Shown: positions 15,928 through 24,077 of the stretch, in pieces
Numbering within the stretch: position 1 is the first letter of the stretch
Layout: every line of letters begins with the position of its first letter
From: an uncultured Bacteroidales bacterium
Lineage (GTDB): Bacteria > Bacteroidota > Bacteroidia > Bacteroidales > Bacteroidaceae
NCBI GenBank assembly: GCA_902776455.1
Contig: CACYQI010000003.1
Location: forward strand, 59,664-123,663
DNA length: 64,000 nt
Reading direction: 5' to 3'
The notes under the pieces: generated by a model
Told to the model about the DNA's origin: nothing
Database searches by the model: none
Seen by the model: only the letters and a program-made list of their open reading frames with translations
Made by a program: the position numbers and the translations under genes

Positions 15928-17058
15928 TTATCGCTGCAATTTGTACTTGCCACCGGCGAGCATCTGAACTGCCCCTTTCATTTCGAGCGAAAAGAGGAGG
16001 CTGGAGAGCTGGCCAACGGGGATGTTCGTCTCGACGGCAAGGACGTTCATCTGCTTGCTGTCGTCGCCTGCAAGAGCCTGCAGGACAAGCTGTTCCTCGG
16101 CTGTGAAGTGGTCGGCGAAAAGCTCTTGCTGAAAGCCTTCGGAGAGTTGTTTGCGGCGTTGCACATCGTCGGCCCAGCCCATAGAGACGCAGAAGTTTTC
16201 GGCTCCGAGGAGCAGCGAAGCGGAGTTCGAGGCGATGAGATTGTTGCAACCCTCCGAGTAGCTGTCGTAGATGCGGCCCGGGAAGGCCCACACTTGCCTG
16301 TTGTAGCTGAGTGCGATTTCAGCGGTGATGAGCGAGCCGCCACGTTCCGCGCTTTCCACGACGACGACGGCATCGGCCATGCCTGCCACGATGCGGTTGC
16401 GCTGCACGAAGTTGCGTTTGTCGATGACGGCATGCGACATGTACTCGGTCAGCAGGCCGCCTTGCGCCACCATCTGCTTTGCCGTTTCGCGATGATGCCG
16501 CGGATAGATCTGGTCCAGCCCGTGAGCGAGGACGCCGACGGTCTCCATCCCTTCCTCCAAGGCAGCCCGATGGCAATGGACATCCACGCCGTAGGCCAGT
16601 CCGCTCACCACGAGAGCGTCGGGACAGACTTGCCGGAGGTCGCGGACGAACGAGCGGCAGAGGTCGCGGCCGTAGCCGGTGATTTGGCGTGTGCCTACCA
16701 TGCTGACGACGTGCCGCGCGTTGAGGTCGGCCGTGCCGCGATAGTAGAGGAGTATGGGTGCATCGGGGCAGTCCTTCAGGCGCTGCGGATAGGCTTCGTC
16801 GCAGAGGCCGAGACATTGCACCCTACCCTTCTGGCAGAAGGCCAGCTCCTCTTCGGCACGGGCGAGATGGCTGTCCATCGAGGCCAAAGCTTCGAGCAGA
16901 CGGGGCGAAGCGGACGCGAGAACGGGCCTCAGGTCGCGGCGGTTCTCGTAGATAGCCGTTGCCGAACCCAGCTCGTCAATCAGCTGATGAAGGTTTGCGA
17001 GGCTCAGCGAAGGAATCTGCGCCAAAGCCATCATGTATAGAGTTTCCTGGGTGGACAT
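15928..17058 (-). CDS. dprA: DNA processing protein DprA
   Basis: A 376-residue cytosolic protein. Residues 1-70 form the helical N-terminal domain. The Rossmann-like DprA core runs from about 95 to 300 with VVSMVGTRQITGYG, VVSGLAYGVDVHCH, GVLAHGLDQIYPRHH, KRNFVQRNRIVAGMAD and AERGGSLITAEIA. A winged-helix tail follows from about 315. DprA loads RecA onto incoming single-stranded DNA in natural transformation. A hairpin element lies directly upstream. With the HhH protein at 4.3 kb it hints at, but does not prove, competence. Confidence 0.95.
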   Translation of the reverse strand: MSTQETLYMMALAQIPSLSLANLHQLIDELGSATAIYENRRDLRPVLASASPRLLEALASMDSHLARAEEELAFCQKGRVQCLGLCDEAYPQRLKDCPDAPILLYYRGTADLNARHVVSMVGTRQITGYGRDLCRSFVRDLRQVCPDALVVSGLAYGVDVHCHRAALEEGMETVGVLAHGLDQIYPRHHRETAKQMVAQGGLLTEYMSHAVIDKRNFVQRNRIVAGMADAVVVVESAERGGSLITAEIALSYNRQVWAFPGRIYDSYSEGCNNLIASNSASLLLGAENFCVSMGWADDVQRRKQLSEGFQQELFADHFTAEEQLVLQALAGDDSKQMNVLAVETNIPVGQLSSLLFSLEMKGAVQMLAGGKYKLQR

Positions 17059-17079
17059 GTTATTTTATAATGGAATGGA

Positions 17080-17245
17080 AATGGAAGTTAAAATGGAAGT
17101 TAACTCGCTTCGCTCGTGGAAGTTAAGTGCTTCGCGCTGGACGACAGTCCTTATGCCTGGTGTAGCATTGTCCAGCACGCTGTGCTTAACTTCCAGCCGA
17201 TGAAATCGGCTTAACTTCACCTTTTACTTCCTCTTTAACTTCCTC
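17080..17245. repeat. Interspersed hairpin element, GGAAGTTAA family, copy 3
   Basis: Stems seen are AGTGC-ttc-GCGCT (one wobble), AGCAC-gct-GTGCT and AGCCGAT-gaa-ATCGGCT, each next to GGAAGTTAA or TTAACTTCC. The core runs from GGACGACAGT to ATTGTCC. The right side enters the 3' end of the thioesterase gene. Confidence 0.82.
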
Positions 17246-17638
17246 TTTAATTTTCAGTTTCTCTTCCAGTTCGGGGCAGCGGCTGAGCTTGCCTTTGACG
17301 AGGCAGACGACATCGACTTTTCCGCGGGCTGCCAGCTTCATGTCGCTCAGGCGATATATGTCCTGATGGAAGACGTAACGCACTCCTTCCTGACTCATTC
17401 TGAGGCAGGAGAGGAACTCGTCGCGGCTGCGGAGCGGCGTCTTGTAGTCAATGGCGATGCGCGCCACGACGGAGACGATGTCCTTCTCCAGCATCTCGGC
17501 AAAGCTGATGCCCGCCGAGAGGAGGAACTCATGGCGCGTGTGCTCCATGTAGTGTTGGTAGTTGGCATTGTTGACGATGCCTTCGAGGTCGCATTCGTAG
17601 TCGCGCACTTTCATTTTCAGTTCGTAAGCGTATTTCAT
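17186..17638 (-). CDS. Acyl-CoA thioesterase (4-hydroxybenzoyl-CoA thioesterase/YbgC-like) with repeat-encoded tail
   Basis: A 150-residue hot-dog-fold protein from the ATG at 17638; an ATG 15 bp upstream is also possible. The family block VRDYECDLEGIVNNANYQHYMEHTRHEFL contains the conserved Asp/Asn/His positions of YbgC-like enzymes, which hydrolyse acyl-CoA thioesters. The fold ends near residue 122. The last 20 or so residues (KIKEEVKEEVKGEVKPISSAGS) are low complexity and encoded by the hairpin element, so the original stop was probably lost or displaced. The core looks intact. Confidence 0.85.
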   Translation of the reverse strand: MKYAYELKMKVRDYECDLEGIVNNANYQHYMEHTRHEFLLSAGISFAEMLEKDIVSVVARIAIDYKTPLRSRDEFLSCLRMSQEGVRYVFHQDIYRLSDMKLAARGKVDVVCLVKGKLSRCPELEEKLKIKEEVKEEVKGEVKPISSAGS

Positions 17639-17787
17639 AACGTAGGGTTTCAATCTTCTTTATTGCTTAGCTTTATATGTTCTCCTGGCAGTAGGAGCCG
17701 ACGCTTCATAGCGTCGGCACGGTGGCCGGCTGATGCCGACGCTCGGAAGCCTCATGCCCCTTGCTCCTTCTCCCTTGCCCCTTCGTT

Positions 17788-17853
17788 GCTCCTTCATGTA
17801 AGAGCAATTGCTCCTTCATGTAGGAGCAATCACTCCTTCATGTAGGAGCAATC
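17788..17853. repeat. 22-bp-period tandem array (GCTCCTTCATGTAGGAGC type)
   Basis: Three units start at 17788, 17810 and 17832. Each contains a palindrome GCTCCT-tcatgt-AGGAGC with small variants plus AATC. The last unit runs into the stop codon (17852-17854) of the minus-strand DUF2851 gene. Confidence 0.85.
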
Positions 17854-19090
17854 AAGACAACGTGGAGGCTTGGCTGCTCCGACTCAGGTATTCGTACCCG
17901 AATCGGCATCGGAGGCAGTCGATACGGTCGCAGTATTGGCGCTTGAGCTGTATGAGGGCCTGGCTGTCGGCAGCCGTCGCGACCTTCAGCCCGCAGGCTT
18001 GCCATTGGCGAAGGATGTAGTTGTTCTCGGCCGGTAAAGTCTCCAGAAGACGGATTGCCCGCTGGCAGATGTCTTCGTTGCTGGTGTGGCGGCCGTAGGA
18101 AAAGAGGAGGGGGACGACGGTATTGATGATGAGCAGGCGTCGGCTGGCTGCCGTCATGCCTTTGACGGCGAGGCATTTATGCAGGTCCTCCGTGTCCTTT
18201 GCCTCCAGCAGCCGGCTCATCTGTGCCCGTCCGCTGTGGTAGAGTTCCGCTATCTGCATGATGCGTACGGAGGGGAAGTTGCCGGGACGAGTTCGGAGGA
18301 AACGCCAGTCGGAGCGCTCCATCGCGTCGTCGAGGCCGAACTTGTGGCGCAGGAAGTCGTACTCCTGCCGTAGCATGAGGGCTTCCTGAGCGCTTCTCAG
18401 CCCCTCGACCTCGTCGATGAGGCCCGCTGTGCCGAGGAAGAGGGCCTCCACTTGGAACAGGTTGTCGCGATGTTTGCCAGCCGCCGAGAGAGGGATGCGC
18501 ATGGCCCATCGCTCGAAGGCATCGCCGTTGAGACCGAAGCCAAAGCTGCGGCTCAGCGTCACAAACGTGGCACGTTCCCAGTCGCCGCCTGTACGCTCGG
18601 CCCGCGCCGCCACCTGTTCCGACCGCTCCTTCAGCCTTTCCACGAGCAAAGCGTCCATCCATTGATGGACTTTTATCTGCGGTATGGAAGGAATGATGCG
18701 GTGGCAACGCGGATAGTCCTCTGTTCGGCAAAGCTCCTCGTAGCGGCGGCAGATGTCGTCGGGCACGTCGAGTCGGACTTGTGGAAGCGTTTTCCCCTCT
18801 TGCGTCGTGACCTCTGTGTCGATTTCTCCCACTACGTGGAGGACGACGCTGTTGTAGGCCGGGTCGCTGTCGTGACCGTGGCGGAACCAATCCGACGAGC
18901 GTAGATGCACCTCGACGTTGCCAGCCCAGACGGTCGCGCCCAGCCGAATCTTGGCATTGAAGAAGTCGGGACCCTGGTCGTGATTGTGGAGTCCGGGGTC
19001 GATGACCTCGACCGTCTGCCCCTCCTGCGTGGTGAGCGGCTTCAGGGGCAATATCTTGTGCTTCCAGACATAGTGTAGCAGCCTTTCCAT
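17852..19090 (-). CDS. DUF2851 family protein
   Basis: A 412-residue soluble protein matching the Bacteroidota DUF2851 family: YVWKHKILPLKPLTTQEGQTVEVIDPGLHNHDQGPDFFNAKIRLG near the N-terminus, then WAGNVEVHLRSSDW and YNSVVLHVV. The N-terminal part is reminiscent of a nuclease-like fold with acidic residues, but I cannot assign an activity. The remainder is helical and rich in Leu and Arg. It heads the minus-strand run toward the thioesterase and dprA and has its own promoter, divergent from dapB. Confidence 0.82.
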   Translation of the reverse strand: MERLLHYVWKHKILPLKPLTTQEGQTVEVIDPGLHNHDQGPDFFNAKIRLGATVWAGNVEVHLRSSDWFRHGHDSDPAYNSVVLHVVGEIDTEVTTQEGKTLPQVRLDVPDDICRRYEELCRTEDYPRCHRIIPSIPQIKVHQWMDALLVERLKERSEQVAARAERTGGDWERATFVTLSRSFGFGLNGDAFERWAMRIPLSAAGKHRDNLFQVEALFLGTAGLIDEVEGLRSAQEALMLRQEYDFLRHKFGLDDAMERSDWRFLRTRPGNFPSVRIMQIAELYHSGRAQMSRLLEAKDTEDLHKCLAVKGMTAASRRLLIINTVVPLLFSYGRHTSNEDICQRAIRLLETLPAENNYILRQWQACGLKVATAADSQALIQLKRQYCDRIDCLRCRFGYEYLSRSSQASTLS

Positions 19091-19124
19091 ACCTATTTTG
19101 GGCCGATTAACTTATTTTGTGAAA

Positions 19125-19162
19125 CAAAAGTACGCAAAATTGAGCGAAAAGCAGTACTTTTG
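19125..19162. promoter_or_regulatory. Divergent promoters of the DUF2851 gene and dapB
   Basis: TACTTTTG reads on the minus strand at 19125-19132 and on the plus strand at 19155-19162. Both match TAnnTTTG. The dapB start lies about 220 bp downstream, and its leader contains a full hairpin element. Confidence 0.65.
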
Positions 19163-19202
19163 CACGGAAATTATTAGATAATTCAATATAAAGGAGTAAA
19201 AA

Positions 19203-19372
19203 ATGCAGTAAAATGGGGAGTAACGCCTGCTTTGCAGGCTGGAAGTTAAGCCCTCCGCGCCGGACGATAGCAAGGGATGCCATGAGCATAAAGCATTCGT
19301 CCATTTTAACTTCCATGAGCGAAGCGAATTAACTTCCATTTTAACTTCCATTTTAACTTCGGGAACTTTAGT
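19203..19372. repeat. Interspersed hairpin element, GGAAGTTAA family, copy 4, in the dapB leader
   Basis: The stem GCCTGC-ttt-GCAGGC precedes GGAAGTTAA. The core runs from GGACGATAGC to TCGTCC, followed by three or more TTTTAACTTCCA words at a 12-bp period. It would be transcribed as part of the dapB leader. Confidence 0.8.
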
Positions 19373-19382
19373 TAAATATAGT

Positions 19383-20099
19383 ATGAAAATAGCACTTATA
19401 GGGTACGGCAAGATGGGCCACATGATAGAGGAAATAGCCCTTTCGCGTGGTCACGAGATAGTCAGCACCATCGACATCGACAATCAGGACGAGTTTCTCT
19501 CGCCCGCCTTTGCCAGCGCCGACGTCGCCATCGAGTTCACTACGCCCTGGACCGCCTACGAGAACTACCTCAAGGCCTGGGCGGCAGGCGTCAAGGTGGT
19601 GAGCGGAAGCACCGGATGGATGAAGGAGCACGAGGCAGAGGTCCGCAAGGCATGTGCCGACGAAGGCAAGACGCTCTTCTGGGCAAGCAACTTCAGCGTG
19701 GGCGTAGCCATCTTTGCTGCGGTCAACACCTACTTGGCCAAAATCATGAACCGCTTTGAGCAGTACGACGTGAACCTCGTAGAGACGCACCACGTCCACA
19801 AGCTCGACGCCCCCTCCGGCACAGCCATCACGCTGGCAGAACAGATAGTGGAGAACCTCGACCGCAAGCAACGATGGGGACTCCACGAGACGAAGCCCGA
19901 AGTGCTCCGCATCGACGACATCCGGCAGAAAGAGGTGCCCGGCATTCACACCATTACGTACGACTCGCCGGAGGACATGATAACCATCACCCACGATGCC
20001 CATGGTCGCCGAGGCTTCGCGATGGGAGCCGTCCTCGCCGCTGAATATACAAAGGACCACACAGGCTTGCTCACCATGAAAGACCTGTTCTGTTTCTGA
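19383..20099 (+). CDS. dapB: 4-hydroxy-tetrahydrodipicolinate reductase
   Basis: A 238-residue cytosolic enzyme that reduces 4-hydroxy-tetrahydrodipicolinate with NAD(P)H in the lysine/diaminopimelate pathway. The N-terminal nucleotide-binding motif is GYGKMG. The catalytic signature ETHHVHKLDAPSGTA contains the His and Lys used for proton donation and substrate binding. Length is close to Bacteroidota DapB (about 240-255). It leads a plus-strand run with lepB 115 bp downstream. Confidence 0.95.
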   Translation: MKIALIGYGKMGHMIEEIALSRGHEIVSTIDIDNQDEFLSPAFASADVAIEFTTPWTAYENYLKAWAAGVKVVSGSTGWMKEHEAEVRKACADEGKTLFWASNFSVGVAIFAAVNTYLAKIMNRFEQYDVNLVETHHVHKLDAPSGTAITLAEQIVENLDRKQRWGLHETKPEVLRIDDIRQKEVPGIHTITYDSPEDMITITHDAHGRRGFAMGAVLAAEYTKDHTGLLTMKDLFCF

Positions 20100-20105
20100 G
20101 GCCCT

Positions 20106-20188
20106 TAGGCTCATTGGCCCCATTACGCCCATTGGCCCCATAAAGCCCATTAGCCCCATAAGCCCCATAAGCCCTATTTAACCCATTA
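20106..20188. repeat. 9-bp-period degenerate array (CCCATTAGC type) between dapB and lepB
   Basis: About nine CCATTGGCC/CCATAAGCC-like 9-mers in direct repeat follow the dapB stop. A very similar array lies at 41716-41803. Confidence 0.75.
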
Positions 20189-20214
20189 ATCAACCCAAAA
20201 CGAACATCACATCA

Positions 20215-21726
20215 ATGACCAAAAAGAAAAGATACCAAGCAACAAAGAAAGACTGGGCAAAGGGCATCATCGCCATCGCCGCCTACCTCGCTTTCCTCTA
20301 CTGGGTGGATGCCTGGTGGGGAATCATCGTCGTTCCGTTCATCTTCGACGCCTACATCACCCGCCGCATCCCGTGGACGTGGTGGAAGGACGCAGAGAAT
20401 CCCGTCGTCAGAACCTTGATGAGCTGGGTGGATGCCATTGTCTTCGCCCTCGTAGCCGTGTATTTCGTCAACATCTACTTCTTCCAGAACTACACCATCC
20501 CCTCAAGCTCTCTGGAGAAAAGCCTGCTCGTGGGCGACTACTTGCTTGTGAGCAAGATGAGCTACGGCCCGCGTGTACCGCAGACGCCCCTGCACATGCC
20601 GCTCTGCCAACACACGCTTCCCTTCGGAGGCAAAAGCTATATCACGTGGCCGCAATGGGAGTACAAACGCGTCACTCCCAAGCCTGTCAGCCTCAACGAC
20701 ATCGTGGTGTTCAACTATCCCGCTGGCGACAGCATCGTCAGCAACCCGAAGTTTCAAACCGAATACTACGCCCTCGTCAACACCTACGGACGCATCTTCT
20801 ACCAAGTCGTCAACGGGGCTACACCCAATCCTAAGGACATGTCGGCCGCAGAACAACGCCAGTACTTCAGCTCAGTCTATGAGCTGGGACGCCAATTCGT
20901 CAGCCTCTCGCCCACAGAACAACAGCCATACATCGCTCTGGCTCGTGAGAGAATGGGGATTGAAATACCCGCTGTGGACTTCGGCAAAGTGGATTGGCGG
21001 CCGGTTGACCGTAGGGAAAACTACGTGAAACGCTGCATCGGCCTGCCCGGACAAACGCTGGAGATACGCGACCGCATCGTCTATCTCGACGGAAAAGAGA
21101 ACCCCGCGCCCAAGAACGTGCAGTTCAACTACCGCGTTCAACTCAAGACAAGCTATCTTCCCGAAGACCTCATCCACGAACTCGGCCTGAGCATGAAGGA
21201 CGTAATGGACATGTATCAGTCGCACATCATACCCTTGACAGCCGAAGCCAAGCAAGCCCTGGAGCAACATACGGAGTATGTGGAAAGCATCACGCCCGTC
21301 ATCGACCAGGATTCCGACATGCTCTATCCGCAGAACCTCTACACGGGATGGACTTGCGACAACTACGGCCCCATCTGGATTCCCAAGAAGGGCGAGAGCA
21401 TAGAACTCTCGATAGAGAACATCGCCATATACGAAAGGCCTATCCACGTCTATGAAGGAAACGACCTCAAAGTGACGCCCGAAGGCGACATCTACATTAA
21501 TGGGGAGAAGACTTCGCGCTATACGTTCAAGATGGACTACTACTGGATGCAGGGCGACAACCGCCATTGCTCGGCCGACTCGCGCTATTGGGGCTTCGTT
21601 CCCGAAGACCACATCGTGGGAAAACCCATTTTCATCTGGCTCAGCACGGACGTTGACCGGCCTTGGTTCAGCGGCCATCACATCCGCTGGAACCGCCTCT
21701 TCTCGCTCGTAGATAACATCAAGTAG
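20215..21726 (+). CDS. lepB: Signal peptidase I
   Basis: A 503-residue inner-membrane protease, of the long Bacteroidales type. Membrane segments lie near 15-35 and 80-100. The catalytic Ser is in NYTIPSSSLEKSLLVGDYLLVSK (box B). The catalytic Lys is in DRRENYVKRCIGLPGQTLEI (box D), and box E is WMQGDNRHCSADSRYWGFVP. It removes signal peptides from exported proteins on the periplasmic side. A large insertion between boxes B and D, typical of the group, contains the hydrophilic stretch 190-270. It is followed immediately by the wbqC-like gene. Confidence 0.95.
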   Translation: MTKKKRYQATKKDWAKGIIAIAAYLAFLYWVDAWWGIIVVPFIFDAYITRRIPWTWWKDAENPVVRTLMSWVDAIVFALVAVYFVNIYFFQNYTIPSSSLEKSLLVGDYLLVSKMSYGPRVPQTPLHMPLCQHTLPFGGKSYITWPQWEYKRVTPKPVSLNDIVVFNYPAGDSIVSNPKFQTEYYALVNTYGRIFYQVVNGATPNPKDMSAAEQRQYFSSVYELGRQFVSLSPTEQQPYIALARERMGIEIPAVDFGKVDWRPVDRRENYVKRCIGLPGQTLEIRDRIVYLDGKENPAPKNVQFNYRVQLKTSYLPEDLIHELGLSMKDVMDMYQSHIIPLTAEAKQALEQHTEYVESITPVIDQDSDMLYPQNLYTGWTCDNYGPIWIPKKGESIELSIENIAIYERPIHVYEGNDLKVTPEGDIYINGEKTSRYTFKMDYYWMQGDNRHCSADSRYWGFVPEDHIVGKPIFIWLSTDVDRPWFSGHHIRWNRLFSLVDNIK

Positions 21727-22425
21727 ATGAATACCCTCTCTCACTCTTTCGTAAAGGGAGAGGACTCTGGTTCGCAAGTCCACGCTCGGGAGGCAGAGGG
21801 AACTGTCCTTCCGTGTTGTTACCTCGCGCCTGTCTCGCACTATCGGGCTTACAATCGTGCCGACGAAGTACAGCTCGAGGTCTGCGACCACTTTGTGAAA
21901 CAGACGCTTCGCAACCGTTGCTGGATAGACAGCCCTAACGGGCCGCTCGCCCTCACCGTTCCTGTAGTGAAGACGGAAGGCAAGACACTCGTCCGCGACA
22001 TACGCATCAGCGACCACGGCAACTGGCGGCATCAGCATTGGGTGGCTTTAGAAAGCAGCTACAGACAGTCGCCTTTCTTCGAATACTACGCAGACGACTT
22101 CGCTCCATTCTACGAGAAGAAGTGGGACTTCCTTGCCGATTACAACGAGGAACTAATGTCGTTGGTCGCCTCGCTGCTCGACATCGAGAAGCCCGTCGCA
22201 AGGACAACACGCCCCCCTCTAAACCTGCCCGAGGGGAGATGCCTCGCTGCGAAACAAGTCTCCCCTCGGGGAGATTTAGAGGGGGTCGTGGAGGGGGCTT
22301 CAATGGAGATCGCGGCTGTGGCTCCCTACTACCAGATGTTCGCCTCGCGCCATGGGTTTCTGCCCGACCTCAGCATCGTCGATTTGCTCTTTAACGAAGG
22401 ACCGGAGGGCGTGCTATGGCTGTAA
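21727..22425 (+). CDS. WbqC family protein with repeat-derived N-terminus and an in-frame palindromic insertion
   Basis: A 232-residue protein starting directly after the lepB stop. The conserved WbqC-like start is near residue 28 (LPCCYLAPVSHYRAYNRADEVQLE), with later blocks NRCWIDSPNGPLALTVPV and RISDHGNWRHQHWVALESSYRQSPFFEYY. The first 27 residues come from a palindromic repeat (CTCTC...GAGAG), so the original start may have been replaced. Residues about 162-191 are a GC-rich palindromic insertion between LDIEKPV and MEIAAVAPYYQ. WbqC-like proteins occur with surface-glycan genes and have no firmly known activity. It overlaps the next gene by 10 bp. Confidence 0.78.
   Translation: MNTLSHSFVKGEDSGSQVHAREAEGTVLPCCYLAPVSHYRAYNRADEVQLEVCDHFVKQTLRNRCWIDSPNGPLALTVPVVKTEGKTLVRDIRISDHGNWRHQHWVALESSYRQSPFFEYYADDFAPFYEKKWDFLADYNEELMSLVASLLDIEKPVARTTRPPLNLPEGRCLAAKQVSPRGDLEGVVEGASMEIAAVAPYYQMFASRHGFLPDLSIVDLLFNEGPEGVLWL
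22210..22298. repeat. GC-rich palindromic element inside the wbqC-like gene
   Basis: About 88 bp. The ends CACG(c)CCCCCTCTAAA and TTTAGAGGGGG(t)CGTG pair across the whole element apart from one bulge, and two CTCCCC/GGGGAG hairpins flank a 19-bp centre. In frame, residues about 162-191. Confidence 0.82.
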
Positions 22426-24074
22426 CTGTCCATCCCTTGCCGCTTCGCGTACAGACAACAAACGTTCCGAAGCAGTTCACCTACCCTTTCTGCTACGAGC
22501 CTCACCCGCTTTGCATCGCGGCGGCCAACGAGGTGCGACGCTACATCAGCCAGCACGACGAATGGCACGACGAGTTGCGAAAGGGCAAGATGTTCGGGGT
22601 GCTCATAGTCCCCTCCCCCATCCCTTGCCCCGATGAGAAGGGGAGTTCTGCATCAGAAAGCCTTCCTCCTCGGGGGAAGGTGGGAGGGGGACTCTCGTTC
22701 CTCGCTGCCTTCTCCGGCACACTCGACGGCAAGACGCGGCACGAATACTTCGTTCCGCCGGTCTTCGACCTGATGGCTCCCGGCTGTTACTTCCAGAGGG
22801 AAGAGGCCGCCATCAGCGACATCAACCGGCAGATAACGTTGCTGGAAAGCTCGTTCCGCACGAGTCCTCTCCGCAAGGAAATGGACGAAGCGCTGGCCGC
22901 CTACAGGCTGTTCATGCAGCAAAGCAAGGCGAAACGCGATGCCCTGCGGCAAAACTCGTCCTCCTCGGCAGACGACGGGACGGAACTTCTGCTTATCCGC
23001 GAGAGTCAGCACCAAAAAGCGGAGTACCGTCGCCTTAAGCAGAATTGGGAACGACGCGTCCTCGAAGACGAGGCTCCGCTGCGGGCAAAGCAGGAAGAGG
23101 CGAGCCGTCTGCAACGGGAACGGCAGGAGCGCAGCCAGGCGTTGCAGCAATGGCTGTTCCGCCAGTTTAGGTTCCTGAATGCTTTGGGCGAGGAGAAGGC
23201 CTTGCCGGAACTCTTTGCCCCGGCCGTTCCTCCAGCAGGAGCGGGCGAATGCTGTGCGCCGAGACTGCTGCAAGCTGCCTACAGGGAAGGGCTGCAACCG
23301 CTTTGCATGGCCGAATTCTGGGTAGGCGAATCGCCGACAGACGAGGTTCGGCTCGACGGACACTACTACCCTGCCTGCCGGAGCAAATGCCTGCCCATCC
23401 TTCGCCACATGCTTCGTGGACTCGACGTCGAACCGAATCCCTTGCTTGCCAGGCAGGAGGCATTGCTTGCACGGCTGCAGATAGTCTATGAAGATGGCGA
23501 GCTGGCCGTGGTGAGCAAGCCTGCCGGCATGCTTTCCGTACCGGGCAAGGACGGGCTGCCCAACGTGCAGGAAACGATAAGAAACGCCTTTCCTTCGGCC
23601 GCCGGACCGCTCATCGTACACCGTCTCGACATGGACACGAGCGGCCTGATGCTCGTCGCCTTGACCGAAGAGAAGTACCACGAGCTGCAAGAGCTCTTCC
23701 TTCGGCGACGCATCCACAAGGTCTATCATGCCTTGCTCGAAAGGGAGATGCCCGTCGGACAGGAGGGCGACATCGACCTCCCTCTGCGCCCCGACTTCGA
23801 CGACCGCCCGCGGCAGATGGTCGATAGACAGCACGGAAAGCCCGCACAGACACACTATAAAGTGCTGAAGAACAGGGACGGACATGCCCTGATAGAGTTG
23901 CGACCCATCACCGGCCGCACGCATCAGCTCCGCGTCCACTGTGCCCATCCGCTTGGCCTGGGCAACCCCATCGTCGGCGACCGGCTGTATGGCAAACCAG
24001 CGGAAAGGCTGATGCTCCATGCCTTCGCCATTACCTTCGAAGGACAAACCTTTACTGACAACTACGAACTCTGA
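22416..24074 (+). CDS. RluA family pseudouridine synthase, long Bacteroidota form, with an in-frame palindromic insertion
   Basis: A 552-residue protein. Residues 1-125 form an N-terminal domain interrupted at about 65-93 by a GC-rich palindromic insertion, between MFGVLIV and SFLAAFSG. A charged coiled coil covers about 135-235. The C-terminal catalytic domain (about 355-548) has AVVSKPAGMLSVPGK, the RluA signature VHRLDMDTSGLMLVA with the catalytic Asp, and TGRTHQLRVHCAHPLGLGNPIVGDRLYG. It isomerises uridine in rRNA or tRNA; the site is unknown. Nucleotides 23913-23984 (codons 500-523) are duplicated exactly, in reverse complement, inside the envelope gene at 51012-51083. Confidence 0.9.
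   Translation: MAVTVHPLPLRVQTTNVPKQFTYPFCYEPHPLCIAAANEVRRYISQHDEWHDELRKGKMFGVLIVPSPIPCPDEKGSSASESLPPRGKVGGGLSFLAAFSGTLDGKTRHEYFVPPVFDLMAPGCYFQREEAAISDINRQITLLESSFRTSPLRKEMDEALAAYRLFMQQSKAKRDALRQNSSSSADDGTELLLIRESQHQKAEYRRLKQNWERRVLEDEAPLRAKQEEASRLQRERQERSQALQQWLFRQFRFLNALGEEKALPELFAPAVPPAGAGECCAPRLLQAAYREGLQPLCMAEFWVGESPTDEVRLDGHYYPACRSKCLPILRHMLRGLDVEPNPLLARQEALLARLQIVYEDGELAVVSKPAGMLSVPGKDGLPNVQETIRNAFPSAAGPLIVHRLDMDTSGLMLVALTEEKYHELQELFLRRRIHKVYHALLEREMPVGQEGDIDLPLRPDFDDRPRQMVDRQHGKPAQTHYKVLKNRDGHALIELRPITGRTHQLRVHCAHPLGLGNPIVGDRLYGKPAERLMLHAFAITFEGQTFTDNYEL
22607..22693. repeat. GC-rich palindromic element inside the rluA-like gene
   Basis: About 87 bp with complementary ends AGTCCCCTCCC and GGGAGGGGGACT and two internal hairpins. 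In frame, residues about 65-93. Confidence 0.82.
23913..23984 (+). repeat. 72-bp segment repeated exactly in inverse orientation at 51012-51083 (donor-like copy)
   Basis: It encodes the conserved GRTHQLRVH...NPIVGDR motif of the pseudouridine synthase, so this copy is the native one. The match ends at codon boundaries on both sides and the flanking bases differ immediately. Confidence 0.95.
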
Positions 24075-24077
24075 ATT

